Assembly: GCF_000026945.1 (NCBI RefSeq)
Contig: NC_012860.1
Span: 186,001 to 250,000 of the forward strand
DNA length: 64,000 nt
Direction of reading: 5' to 3'
From: Candida dubliniensis CD36
Taxonomy: Eukaryota; Ascomycota; Pichiomycetes; Serinales; Debaryomycetaceae
Shown here: piece by piece, positions 49,301 through 56,814 of the stretch
How positions within the stretch are numbered: the stretch's first letter is position 1
How the letters are laid out: each line of letters opens with the position of its first letter
The notes under the pieces: model-generated
What the model was told of the DNA's origin: nothing
Databases searched by the model: none
Seen by the model: the letters and a program-made list of their open reading frames with translations, nothing else
Translations under genes and position numbers: made by a program

Positions 49301-50092
49301 GATATCCCCAAGATTAGAGAAAGACGGAAAGCTTATGAAATGTTTATTGAAGAGGCATTGTTATGTATGGAGTTGAATAATGATCCTGGTATATCCTTTA
49401 CGAGAATTTTATTGCAATTGCCATTATACACATCGTTTGATACAAGTAATTGTTTTAATTTAATTGATTATTTGGATAGAAGGTTATTGATACAGAAAGT
49501 TATGAAACGTTTACATACCAAGCGAGTCTATGAAACTATTGCTACTTATGTTTGTCGTTGGAAGTTTAAAAAGGACAATCGATTAGGTATTAAAGATACA
49601 AACCTTGCCTTTGATAAAAGATTGGCCAGAAACAGTTATTTGCGGAATGATCAATTATTGATTAATAAGAATCCTCCAACGATATTTGTCACTGATGAAG
49701 CTGGCAAAAGAAATCTGAGTGATATAAATGTCCGTGATTCCTCTTCAGTAGGTACCGAAAGGAATTCGGTGATTTATGGAGATCATAGTATTTCAAGTGG
49801 AGTATACTATCCTAGCACACCAGTGGCTAAGCTTAATCATTCTCAACATGTGAAACCTTCTCATCCAAAGTTGTTTATTGAAATTCCATCACAAAATCCT
49901 CAAAGAGAATTTATAACTACTGAAGATGAAGTAAAAGTGTCGCCATTTATGGATCCTGAAGAAGTTAATGAATATGAAAGCAAAAATAGTGGTTCATTGG
50001 TTGATGTTGGTAGTATTGAAGAGATTCTTGAACTGTCATCTTGGAAAAATGCCTTTGATGATTTAAAATCTGATGAAAAAAGGAAGAAATAG
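43325..50092 (+). CDS. CCH1: High-affinity calcium channel alpha-like subunit Cch1
   Basis: Cch1, with Mid1, forms the plasma-membrane high-affinity Ca2+ influx system used under stress, mating and alkaline conditions. The 2255-residue product has a long Ser/Asn-rich cytosolic N-tail (about 1-400), four six-helix repeats and a cytosolic C-tail. Pore loops read SANTFTDI (repeat I), TSTENWTEI (II), SLEGWVDL (III) and FGEGWNYI (IV), so the selectivity positions are N/E/E/E where animal channels have E/E/E/E. S4-like segments have spaced Arg residues (FRALSCLRILRL, VRGLKALRALRLL). After repeat IV a degenerate EF-hand (KFDPQGTGYIKPIEL) occurs, as in voltage-gated channels. The start is the first ATG. 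It is the longest gene here and has no intron. Confidence 0.97.
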   Translation: MDNNSNTHSSRGRPGIIINPPTESNLNIQHILEEEQASYDEDYDPNKTYISDSQYWQRQSFLHNEDDLASVEIPELHQIQDRAPDSLLIHSDKRSSRSGRDILNVLHLSRPSSPRTPNSATSTPSLGHAIEDEDLDELKEGLNYALGTKENEANWFPVNKLSKSTTQQREETSGDENSSFVNFTTDIPLNDLSPFISNPNTNKNKSDTSSKYVVNSPFETRSNLGLPVDPGLLETGSLMSPYPKDGGGSSPRIANAISRISDRIAGAGGSSRRNEENTERLSAVESQASLPLPTPMSEHFTFFDESNKSTNKSDKTSVGNTSLRNESDTNLDSNIEGLGLYLQQTNKLQISSTGQHEYSREVPVTDYLRLPKKLHQNNRTNFQEFDTMYLFGKSLGIFTPESKVRQFCYHVCENKFINTFLLVILILQVCLLTYRQWNPFVLNGYFIKGYNWADYLLMVINVIYTAEVIGKIIAYGFYDDHIMFDELGLPYPKNEITKEYFSKNYISKILKSLGIFKSRAEKKRQEKFISQENDKRSSSEDSEIREIDLNDSRQDLLGESNRSFGLKDKYHMDLHHRNYIPLRSQANDPEDLDKTTPVPKQMLEAKNTFFKPTPNTFEKLNLKRAFFRSSWQRVDFISMVCFWISLFLSINHYDADHHIMLFRALSCLRILRLCNLTTGTTTILTACKIAIPQLIDVSIFIACFWLFFGIIGVQTFKSSLTRHCVWTNPDDPTDTFVNSDLYCGSYIGLDGAPTAYLMRDGLSSNVIKGYRCPMYSQCVSGDNPYNGTLNFDNILQSLEIVFVIMSANTFTDIMYYTMDTDNMAACLFFIGCIFVMTVWLINVFIAIIVASFNITRMEVAEEKKKKREGRRIFKIFGYADQDVQMHEERLEFLKNQNVFLKWYYNLEFFFVICVIIDLFVQCFRRSDMSDRRAHLLYRFEASFTGVFMVEVILRFAFYFPNWRLFFRVKRNCFDLFLAVITTIIIIGPIKTALGHAYYWLTVFQVMRAYRVVLWTSITRNLWLKIMRNFKAIFDLALFYFILLFLVSIILARYFEGVVSQDEAGDLDFPMTTLPGVFIALYVITSTENWTEILYGMQQYATTTSSRSFGSVFLIGWFMLSNMIILNIFIAVIAKTLEVSEEGKRKQQLLQFIDTMTNKLQDIEQDSGLLSKIKKKLFRRKQVKDELEEAVVNLLLSGTAVNDFLENDARNEIDDDDEGEAIRTLPTSTWKRWLGVNYWRTLNLFKNNPFYGNKAEGRKVSLENFNPANFARTIVKERKNIVSKQNEFLEANPRYNYVFYVIGPHHPLRRLCQKMVKPSYGERIDGAVPYKPVAEAMVVLMFIATITLVVIACYMTPIFRMDHAGEPWVFWAEFVFVMIFTIEFSIKVIADGFIFTPNAYTRSSWNLIDFVVLLSLWIETIAYLKNDGKLSRIVRGLKALRALRLLTVSDTAKANFHNTMIAGFWKIINAAVISLCLLLPFSIWGLNIFNGRLGYCVDGESDMSSCYNEYQNSVFNWQIVSPNVYTNPQLEFNRFASSFATLFEIVSLEGWVDLLNNVMASTGVGTPKETNATPFNGFFVVLFNFVSIIFILTLFVSVIISNYSRSTGRAYMTTDQISWYRVKKILVQVKPSKRKNIDNLHVIRRFCYRMTVERNPVWTRTLNCVLVFHVIALLLECFPSYDSLNQFRTLIYMIASSMFFVNSIMLFTGQGFSTFMQYKWNIFNLVVSLGAFGTTTGSYFLDPNSPLININKLFLVAILVFVIPRSNRLSQLLRFASASLPSLISLVFTWIIVFLVFAIAMNQIFGMTRLGPNTTGNINLRSVPKALIVLFRCSFGEGWNYIMEDFALAQPFCTSENNLDNSDCGNKQYAYILFIAWNIISMYIFLNMFISLILDSFDYIGHKESYNQLIQREEIRKFKRTWQKFDPQGTGYIKPIELPKLLHSLEGALSFHFYTGLLTIPELCKKWIIRNNPNDPYDVTINYEAIEHTMEQMDIPKIRERRKAYEMFIEEALLCMELNNDPGISFTRILLQLPLYTSFDTSNCFNLIDYLDRRLLIQKVMKRLHTKRVYETIATYVCRWKFKKDNRLGIKDTNLAFDKRLARNSYLRNDQLLINKNPPTIFVTDEAGKRNLSDINVRDSSSVGTERNSVIYGDHSISSGVYYPSTPVAKLNHSQHVKPSHPKLFIEIPSQNPQREFITTEDEVKVSPFMDPEEVNEYESKNSGSLVDVGSIEEILELSSWKNAFDDLKSDEKRKK

Positions 50093-50219
50093 CTAGTGGT
50101 AGCCAAAAAAAAAAAAAGAATTTTTATAGATAATAATAGAAGAATATACATGGTTTAATAATGTTTGTTTTTATGAAAAATAAAAAGAATTATTTATACA
50201 CATACATATTAACTATGCT

Positions 50220-51743
50220 CTAATCTGTCTTAATATCATTCAAACCCAATCCTTCGTTTTGTTCAAAAGTTCTTTCAAATTCTTCAATAGTCATATTTGG
50301 ATCATTATCGGGAGCATAAACATTCTGTATATAAGAAGAAGCTAAAGGATCTTCCATAACAATAGTGAATCCAATTTTCCCATCGATAGCATCTTGTAAT
50401 CTTGCAAAAAATCCCGTCCATCTAGTTTTAGTTTCATCATCCATTGAATCTGAAGTTTGAGTGAAAACTCTACTATGTAATTCTTCTAAAACTTGAGTCA
50501 ATAATCCTTCAATAGTAGTAAATCTACCGCCTAAAGTTCCTGGAGTCAAATCTAAATTCAATTCAGGAATATTTAACCCACAAGTTTCGCTTTTCAAAAT
50601 ATCACGAGCTAAATCTTCAGGATCAGTCACTTTTAATGTAATTCTTTTACCCTTTTCTGGAATAGCCCCACCAGTTTTTACTTCATTTGATTTATAACCA
50701 CAATGGTCACATACAGTGGACATTAAAATAACATCCTTGAAATGAGGAATATTAACTGTTTTCATATGAGTTTCACATGGTTTATAACATGAGGAACAAG
50801 TGGCAGCAAATGTTTGGACTTCATTACTGAAATTTTCAATCTCAGACGCATCAGATTTGAAACCAGTAGTGTGAAGATTGGAATGTTCTCCTTCTGATTG
50901 TGGCTGTTCTTTATTTAAATTGGATGATATGTTTGAATCAGTGGCTTGCTTTTTATTGGCTAATTCAGCTTGTCTATGTTGAGCAACATCATCAGCAGAA
51001 ATTAATCCCAAAAATACATTTTGTTCAGCAGTTCTATTGTATTCATACATGGCCCATTTATGAGTTGGTTCACCGGGAACATATTCAATCCACGAATTAC
51101 CTGCTGGATCATCCACAGTCACTGTTAATGGAACAGTATTGGGGTCACAATTAATGAACAGCTTGATTTTGTTTATCACTTGCTCAATTTTTTCATAGAC
51201 TTCTGGTTGAACGGTTTGTCTTTGTGGTTGATCAGATTCTAAATCTTCAATCATTTCTTGTAAAATACCTTCAACATTGATTAATTGACCTCTTTTCGGA
51301 GGAATTTCAATATCTAATTCAGTAAATCTAACCGTAGCAGTTTCTGATTTGACAATTTGACGGTTGAAATCTTTTTTGTTTTCAACTTTTAATACATATC
51401 TTGCCCCCTTTTCTGCAATTTGAGCTGCTGGTTGAATTTCACTATTTTTAAATCCACAATGAGGACATTCAAATGACATTATAATAACTTCTCTGAAATA
51501 TGGAATTCTTGTCAATAACATTCTGGTCACCCCATTCTTATGACAGTTCATACATAAAGATTCAACTTCTTGAACTGGGTGTCCTTCAGCATCGGCAGCT
51601 CCTGTTTGTTTAATAGCGTTGTCGACTTCTTGAGCTTGTTCTCCCACACTAGAAAATATTTCTTGCTGTTGTTTGGTTTCTTCAGACATGCTGCTATCTT
51701 CTATTTTAGCCTTTTTATCAATATGAGCACCTTCTTCAGACAT
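50220..51743 (-). CDS. ZPR1: Zinc-finger protein Zpr1 (eEF1A folding chaperone)
   Basis: Zpr1 is an essential protein that assists folding of translation elongation factor eEF1A. The 507-residue product contains two ZPR1 zinc-finger/A-B units. The first has C64/C67 and C93/C96 (CMNC, CPHC) and the second, from about residue 315, has CSSC and CDHC. Each is followed by its conserved domain (NSEIQPAAQIAEKG and NEVKTGGAIPEKG). The N-terminus and the central linker are acidic and Gln-rich. Length is near yeast Zpr1 (486). It is divergent from MET30, across a long intergenic region. Confidence 0.96.
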   Translation of the reverse strand: MSEEGAHIDKKAKIEDSSMSEETKQQQEIFSSVGEQAQEVDNAIKQTGAADAEGHPVQEVESLCMNCHKNGVTRMLLTRIPYFREVIIMSFECPHCGFKNSEIQPAAQIAEKGARYVLKVENKKDFNRQIVKSETATVRFTELDIEIPPKRGQLINVEGILQEMIEDLESDQPQRQTVQPEVYEKIEQVINKIKLFINCDPNTVPLTVTVDDPAGNSWIEYVPGEPTHKWAMYEYNRTAEQNVFLGLISADDVAQHRQAELANKKQATDSNISSNLNKEQPQSEGEHSNLHTTGFKSDASEIENFSNEVQTFAATCSSCYKPCETHMKTVNIPHFKDVILMSTVCDHCGYKSNEVKTGGAIPEKGKRITLKVTDPEDLARDILKSETCGLNIPELNLDLTPGTLGGRFTTIEGLLTQVLEELHSRVFTQTSDSMDDETKTRWTGFFARLQDAIDGKIGFTIVMEDPLASSYIQNVYAPDNDPNMTIEEFERTFEQNEGLGLNDIKTD

Positions 51744-52127
51744 TTACGAGATATTGTGTACTGTTTATGTACTGAGGACTTTCCATTCTTTGACCAAATT
51801 TTTTTTTTTTTTTTCAGATGAGATGATGATTACTATATGCAATACAGGCTCACTTCTAGAATATTCCAGGTCATTCTTAGGCGAATATAGAGATATCAGT
51901 TTAATAATAACAGTATCAGCAGTGATTGTGGTTGAGTACCAATTCATTTAGTTATATGGAGTCCATGAAACTTGAGTTATGTAAGATAATGATTGATTTA
52001 GTTCTTTGCTGGGTTTTTTTTTGCAAAATATTTTTACCAACTATCGTCAATTTTATCAACGACAAAAGTGTTTATACAAAACTGGCATTAATAGGCGACA
52101 CATAGATAATAGAAGCTATCATTATTT

Positions 52128-52133
52128 CACGTG
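52128..52133. promoter_or_regulatory. CACGTG (Cbf1-type) site between ZPR1 and MET30
   Basis: TCACGTGGA lies about 385 bp upstream of ZPR1 and 1.7 kb upstream of MET30. Cbf1-Met4 acts at TCACGTG in sulfur genes, and Met30 is the ubiquitin ligase receptor for Met4, so a feedback site is conceivable. The distance to MET30 is long. Confidence 0.35.
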
Positions 52134-52751
52134 GACTTCAGATTAATATAAAGTTGACGCATCACAAAGTACAATTTGAATTGGTGAATTAAGTTTTGTT
52201 TTGCCACAGCCATATCTTCAAGTTTATCGTCTATAATTGCAGTAAACAAAAAAGATCCACAATTTTTGTTTGAAACTTTGTATCAACAAAAATCAAAATG
52301 ATTGATAATATATTGTTAGTTAATCGATCAATCACTTCTAAGTAAACGCGTTCTTTTTATGCTTTTTTTGTATGAATAACAATGAAAAACAATTCTTTCT
52401 AAAATAAGTTAAATAGAAAGGAATTACATAATTAGTAATAATTCAGATTATAACTTCATTAACAAACCATTAGTTGTTGAAATAAAGTTGCTGTAATCTT
52501 TTGTTTTCAAAATATTGTGAATAGTCTCATCTTAAAAGAAATAATTAAGTACACAATCAAAATCATCTGCAACAACTTATGATGAAAACAAAAAGAATAA
52601 AACTAACTTGTGATAAGGTTTCATTATGTACAGTTGTATTGTTATCAATTATTGTTGTAATCTTATCTAAAGTTTTGGTCATGAAATGAAATGACATGGT
52701 TTGAACAATTGCAATTGTGGCTGCAACAATACAATACCTGTCGCATTATTG

Positions 52752-52775
52752 TGGTGGTGGTGGTGGTGGTGGTGG
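52752..52775 (+). repeat. TGG trinucleotide repeat (8 units)
   Basis: Eight perfect TGG units followed by CGGCAAC. The repeat sits in the ZPR1/MET30 intergenic region and is G-rich on the plus strand. Confidence 0.85.
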
Positions 52776-53830
52776 CGGCAACTACAGTAGTGCATGAGAC
52801 GAAAACCACTTTTTTTCCTTTCTGAACATATTGGCAAAAAATAGTTAACTAACCAAAATATAATCTTGTGGTTTGCCTAACTATTAATTTGAAATGTACA
52901 AATTGTAATCTTTCCAGATTGTCCATTTGTTGCTTTCAATATATAATAATAACAATATAGTGTGAAATTATGCAAAGATTGCTGTTTTAGTAATTTCCAT
53001 TTAATTGGGTAATAGTTTTTCGTCAAACAGGTCAAAAATCCTCTTTTCGTATTGAAATTGTTTAAACTATATATAAAAATGTAGATCCAAATCCAACTTT
53101 CGGGTCGGACCAATAGCTAAATGACCCGAGAATGACTATTTTTTTTTTTTTTTTTGGATGTCCCCCTCTTCTTCTTCTTCTCTCCTCCTATACAATTCGT
53201 TAAAAGTCAATAATTAAAGTTTAAGCGGTAGTAATTATTTTAGTTGTTCTCAAATAAGGAATTAGAGAATATCAAAACCATGATGATCAATGCCCGAGCA
53301 ATGGGGAATGGTTCGCTAAGTTCTAGAAGTAAAAAAGATATAATAAGACCAGTTTTGTAATGTCACGTTTTGTTACAATCTCTCTTTTTCTTTTCGATTA
53401 ATAGTCTTTTGGGTTTTGTGTAATAACGAGAAAGCGGGTGGGTGGGTGATGCCAATATTAATATGCAGTACTCAAATTTTAGCAGAAGAAATCCTATTTG
53501 CATATAAAATGGTGATGGAAAGAAGCCACAGATTATTATTTTCTTTCTTTTTTCTGCCACTTCAAATTTTCAAGTTAAAAAGCTTCACATATTTTGTTCA
53601 AGTCATTATTATTATTATTGTGGATTTTCCATTTGAATAACACATTCTACCGGGGGTTTATTACTTATATATTTCACAACATTCCCCATCTTATTCTTTT
53701 TGTTTATATTAGTTGTGATTACAACCTAGCTTCTGGGATTTTTTTGTTTGTTGTCAAACATTAAATCCAATTCAGGAATCAACAACCAAACTATTTTCAT
53801 ACAACTCCAACTGCTTGAGGACTCCAAGTT

Positions 53831-55978
53831 ATGAACTTACTAAATAATTGTGATGAGGTTTCATCTTCATCATCAAAGACAACCAACAACTTTAATAATC
53901 TAATAAATTCAACCACAACAGAACCATCTCAAACCCAACTGACATCATCATCAACAACTACGACGTCTGTATCTACAACACATTATTTACCAGACACCAT
54001 ATACTCATCACATACCAAATCAACTATAATAAGTAAAACCCCTTCAGACTTCATTCAAACACAACCGTCATCCCCAGAAGCAACCTCATCAATACAAACA
54101 ATATCTAATCAAATCACAGATGACCTACCTAATCAAGAAGTTTCTGTTGTGACGCCATTTTTAGTAAAACATATTAGTGACGCCAATATGATCCCTAAGG
54201 ATAATTTCCATAAATATTGTTATCGTCATAATCCTGATATTACTTGCAATAAACATACTGATGAAGTTCGAATGAAATTGATTCAAGATCAGTTGGATAA
54301 ATTACCTAATGGTGATCAACAAGCAATAACTCATGTATGGTCAATTTTCAGTGCCGCACCAGTACAACATCGTCAATTAATATTACAAGGATTATTAAGT
54401 CAATGTTGTTTCCCCCAATTATCATTTATTTCCCAAGAAGTTTCTTCATTGATTAAAATTGATTTTATATCGACTTTACCCCAAGAAATATCCCTTAAAA
54501 TCTTATGTTATTTGGACTGTCGATCATTATGTAATGCTGCCCAAGTTTCTCGTAAATGGAAAAGTTTAGCTGATGATGATAGAGTATGGCATTATATGTG
54601 TCAACAACATATTGATAGAAAATGTCCAAATTGTGGTTGGGGATTACCTTTGATGCATATGAAAAGAGCTCGTGAAATGACTGATGATGATAATATTAAA
54701 CCTATAAAAAGAAATGACGAACAACAGCAACAGCAACAGCAACAACAACCACAACAAGGGTCATCACAATCACAAGTGTTGGATGCAGAGGGACAACCAG
54801 ACAAGAAAAAATTAAAACTTGATACACCAGAAGATAACCACAAAAAAACTATACCTCCATCAGTTGTAGTGAAAAAGCGTCCATGGAAATCAGTTTATTC
54901 TGAAAGATTCAAATTAGAGAAAAATTGGCGTAAAGGAACTCATACAATTAAAACATTTACTGGACATAGTGACGGAGTTACATGTTTACAATTTAATCGG
55001 AAATATCTTATGACAGGATCATATGATACAACAATAAAAATATGGAAGATTGATAGTGGTGAATGTGTTAAAACATTAACTGGTCATACCAAAGGAGTTA
55101 GAGCATTAGTTTTTGATAATCAAAAATTAATTACTGGTGGATTAGATTCAACAATTAAAGTATGGAATTATCATACGGGACAATGTATTGCCACTTATCG
55201 AGGACATGATGATGCTGTTATTGCAGTTGATTTTACCAATAAATCCATTGTATCAGGATCAGCTGATCATACGGTTAGAGTATGGCATGTTGATTCAAGA
55301 ACTTGCTATACATTGAGAGGTCATACTGATTGGGTCAATCATGTCAAAATTCATCTGGCTTCAAATACTATTTTTAGTGCTAGTGATGATACAACAGTTA
55401 GAATGTGGGATATGAATAGTAATCAATGTATCAAAGTTTTCGGGGGTATGGAAAATAATGGTCATATAGGACAAGTTCAATGTATTATTCCTTTTACTTA
55501 TAAAGAAGAATTAATAGAAGATGAAAGTGAAAGTGATTCTGAAAATAATCAACATTCAGCAGCTGCCACCACCACAACATTAGGAAACAGCAATATATCA
55601 TTATCAAACGATGAAGCAACAATTAATAGAACCACATTCACTTCCCATAACAACAATACTGCAACAAGTACTAATTCATATCCTACACATTTCTTAACTT
55701 CTGCATTAGATAATACCATCAAATTATGGGATGTTGCCACGGGAAAATGTATAAGAACTCAATTTGGTCATATTGAAGGAGTTTGGTCTATTGCTGCCGA
55801 TACATTTAGAATCATTAGTGGTGCTCATGATCGATTAATTAAAGTATGGGATTTACAAAATGGAAAATGTTTACATACATTTACTAATAATCTGAGCGTT
55901 TCATGTGTTGGATTAAGTGATTCAAGATTTGTTGCTGGTTTAGAAAATGGAGAAGTTAAAATGTATTGTTTTGATTGA
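53831..55978 (+). CDS. MET30: F-box/WD40 protein Met30 (SCF substrate receptor)
   Basis: Met30 is the SCF ubiquitin ligase receptor that controls Met4 and sulfur metabolism, and cell-cycle progression. I chose Met30 over Cdc4 because of the N-terminal segment KYCYRHNPDITCNKHTDEVRMK and, after the F-box (about 210-256), the block CQQHIDRKCPNCGWGLPLMHMKR, both typical of Met30. A poly-Gln stretch follows, then a WD40 propeller from about residue 375 to the end. One propeller region carries an insertion of about 75 residues rich in Ser/Asn/Thr/Glu (from ELIEDESESD) between repeats. The N-terminal 95 residues are Ser/Thr-rich. The stop codon lies within a GATT repeat. Confidence 0.95.
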   Translation: MNLLNNCDEVSSSSSKTTNNFNNLINSTTTEPSQTQLTSSSTTTTSVSTTHYLPDTIYSSHTKSTIISKTPSDFIQTQPSSPEATSSIQTISNQITDDLPNQEVSVVTPFLVKHISDANMIPKDNFHKYCYRHNPDITCNKHTDEVRMKLIQDQLDKLPNGDQQAITHVWSIFSAAPVQHRQLILQGLLSQCCFPQLSFISQEVSSLIKIDFISTLPQEISLKILCYLDCRSLCNAAQVSRKWKSLADDDRVWHYMCQQHIDRKCPNCGWGLPLMHMKRAREMTDDDNIKPIKRNDEQQQQQQQQQPQQGSSQSQVLDAEGQPDKKKLKLDTPEDNHKKTIPPSVVVKKRPWKSVYSERFKLEKNWRKGTHTIKTFTGHSDGVTCLQFNRKYLMTGSYDTTIKIWKIDSGECVKTLTGHTKGVRALVFDNQKLITGGLDSTIKVWNYHTGQCIATYRGHDDAVIAVDFTNKSIVSGSADHTVRVWHVDSRTCYTLRGHTDWVNHVKIHLASNTIFSASDDTTVRMWDMNSNQCIKVFGGMENNGHIGQVQCIIPFTYKEELIEDESESDSENNQHSAAATTTTLGNSNISLSNDEATINRTTFTSHNNNTATSTNSYPTHFLTSALDNTIKLWDVATGKCIRTQFGHIEGVWSIAADTFRIISGAHDRLIKVWDLQNGKCLHTFTNNLSVSCVGLSDSRFVAGLENGEVKMYCFD

Positions 55979-55989
55979 TTGATTGATTT
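55972..55989 (+). repeat. GATT repeat containing the MET30 stop codon
   Basis: Tandem GATT units begin in the last sense codon and run through the TGA stop of MET30. The repeat gives TGA in all three frames. Confidence 0.75.
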
Positions 55990-56814
55990 TAAAGGTCATA
56001 TACACAAGGAAATTGATTTATTAATGGAGGGTTTTTTTATGTATCTAACGTAATTTGTATTATTACTACTTTTTTTAATAGGAAATATATTTTTCTTTTT
56101 TTTTTGGAGAATAACATGATTCATATTGAGCTGTAATTTTTAAATACGAGAGTTTAATAATAATAGACAATTCCGTAAACTTGGTTTCTGAGATTAAGCT
56201 GTTGATCGTGACATTGAATTATTTCATGAAGCATGAGAATAGAAGTAATCAAAAAACCTACAATATTTGGACAACATTAATATTAATGTACTCTTTATTT
56301 TTTTTTTTTTTGCAACACATTACATAAACGTTAGTGCAACAACGATGCCTTAGTTTTCAATCTAGTCAATTACTTTCAACGAGGAATCGGCCACCAGTAT
56401 TAAAATCCATTATCACCTCTTCAATTTGTTAAAAATGTTGGGGAGGATATGGAGAGACCACACACGGGTTACAATCAATTCTCTCTTATAGATAAATAAA
56501 CATTTTTTACTTTCAAAACTATTTTAAAAATAATGGGTATCATCATCATTAATATAAAGACAAAGACAAACCTAAACTAAACTAAACTGAACTAAAACCA
56601 AATAAAACAATACATAATAATATAAACATGAACTTATGAACTGAAACAAAACGAAACAAAAATAAAAAAATTAAACTATCATGACCATCAACAGCTGATA
56701 CTTGAATATATCAGAAATGCATTTGTTATGGCAAGTTCTTTTTTTTTTTTTTTTTTTTTCAATTCAGTAGTCAATAAAATACAACATAGCATGGAAAACA
56801 ACTAAACAACATTC
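55979..56814. other. Convergent 3' region MET30/GAC1
   Basis: About 840 bp. It contains CTAAA-type repeats at about 56571-56597, ACGAAAC/ACAAAAC repeats near 56645-56665, and a T-run of about 21 at 56739-56759. No gene was recognised. Confidence 0.45.

Larger units (their letters stand above)
51744..53830. other. 2.1-kb divergent intergenic region ZPR1/MET30
   Basis: A long, AT-rich stretch. It contains T-runs at about 51800-51814 and 53140-53155, TCACGTGGA with CACGTG at 52128-52133, eight TGG units ending in CGGCAAC at 52752-52782, and GTGGGTGGGTGAT near 53436-53449. Short ORFs in the region have repetitive or AT-biased codons and no recognisable domain. Probably long promoters for MET30 and ZPR1; no RNA gene recognised. 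Confidence 0.5.

Noticed and set aside
53416..53640. 74-codon ORF in the MET30 upstream region
   Set aside because: It lies in AT-rich DNA, with poly-Phe and poly-Ile from T and ATT runs, and no domain.
54601..54843. Cys-rich reverse-strand ORF within MET30
   Set aside because: The poly-Cys arises from the CAG/CAA repeat read backwards; it is a shadow of the real gene.
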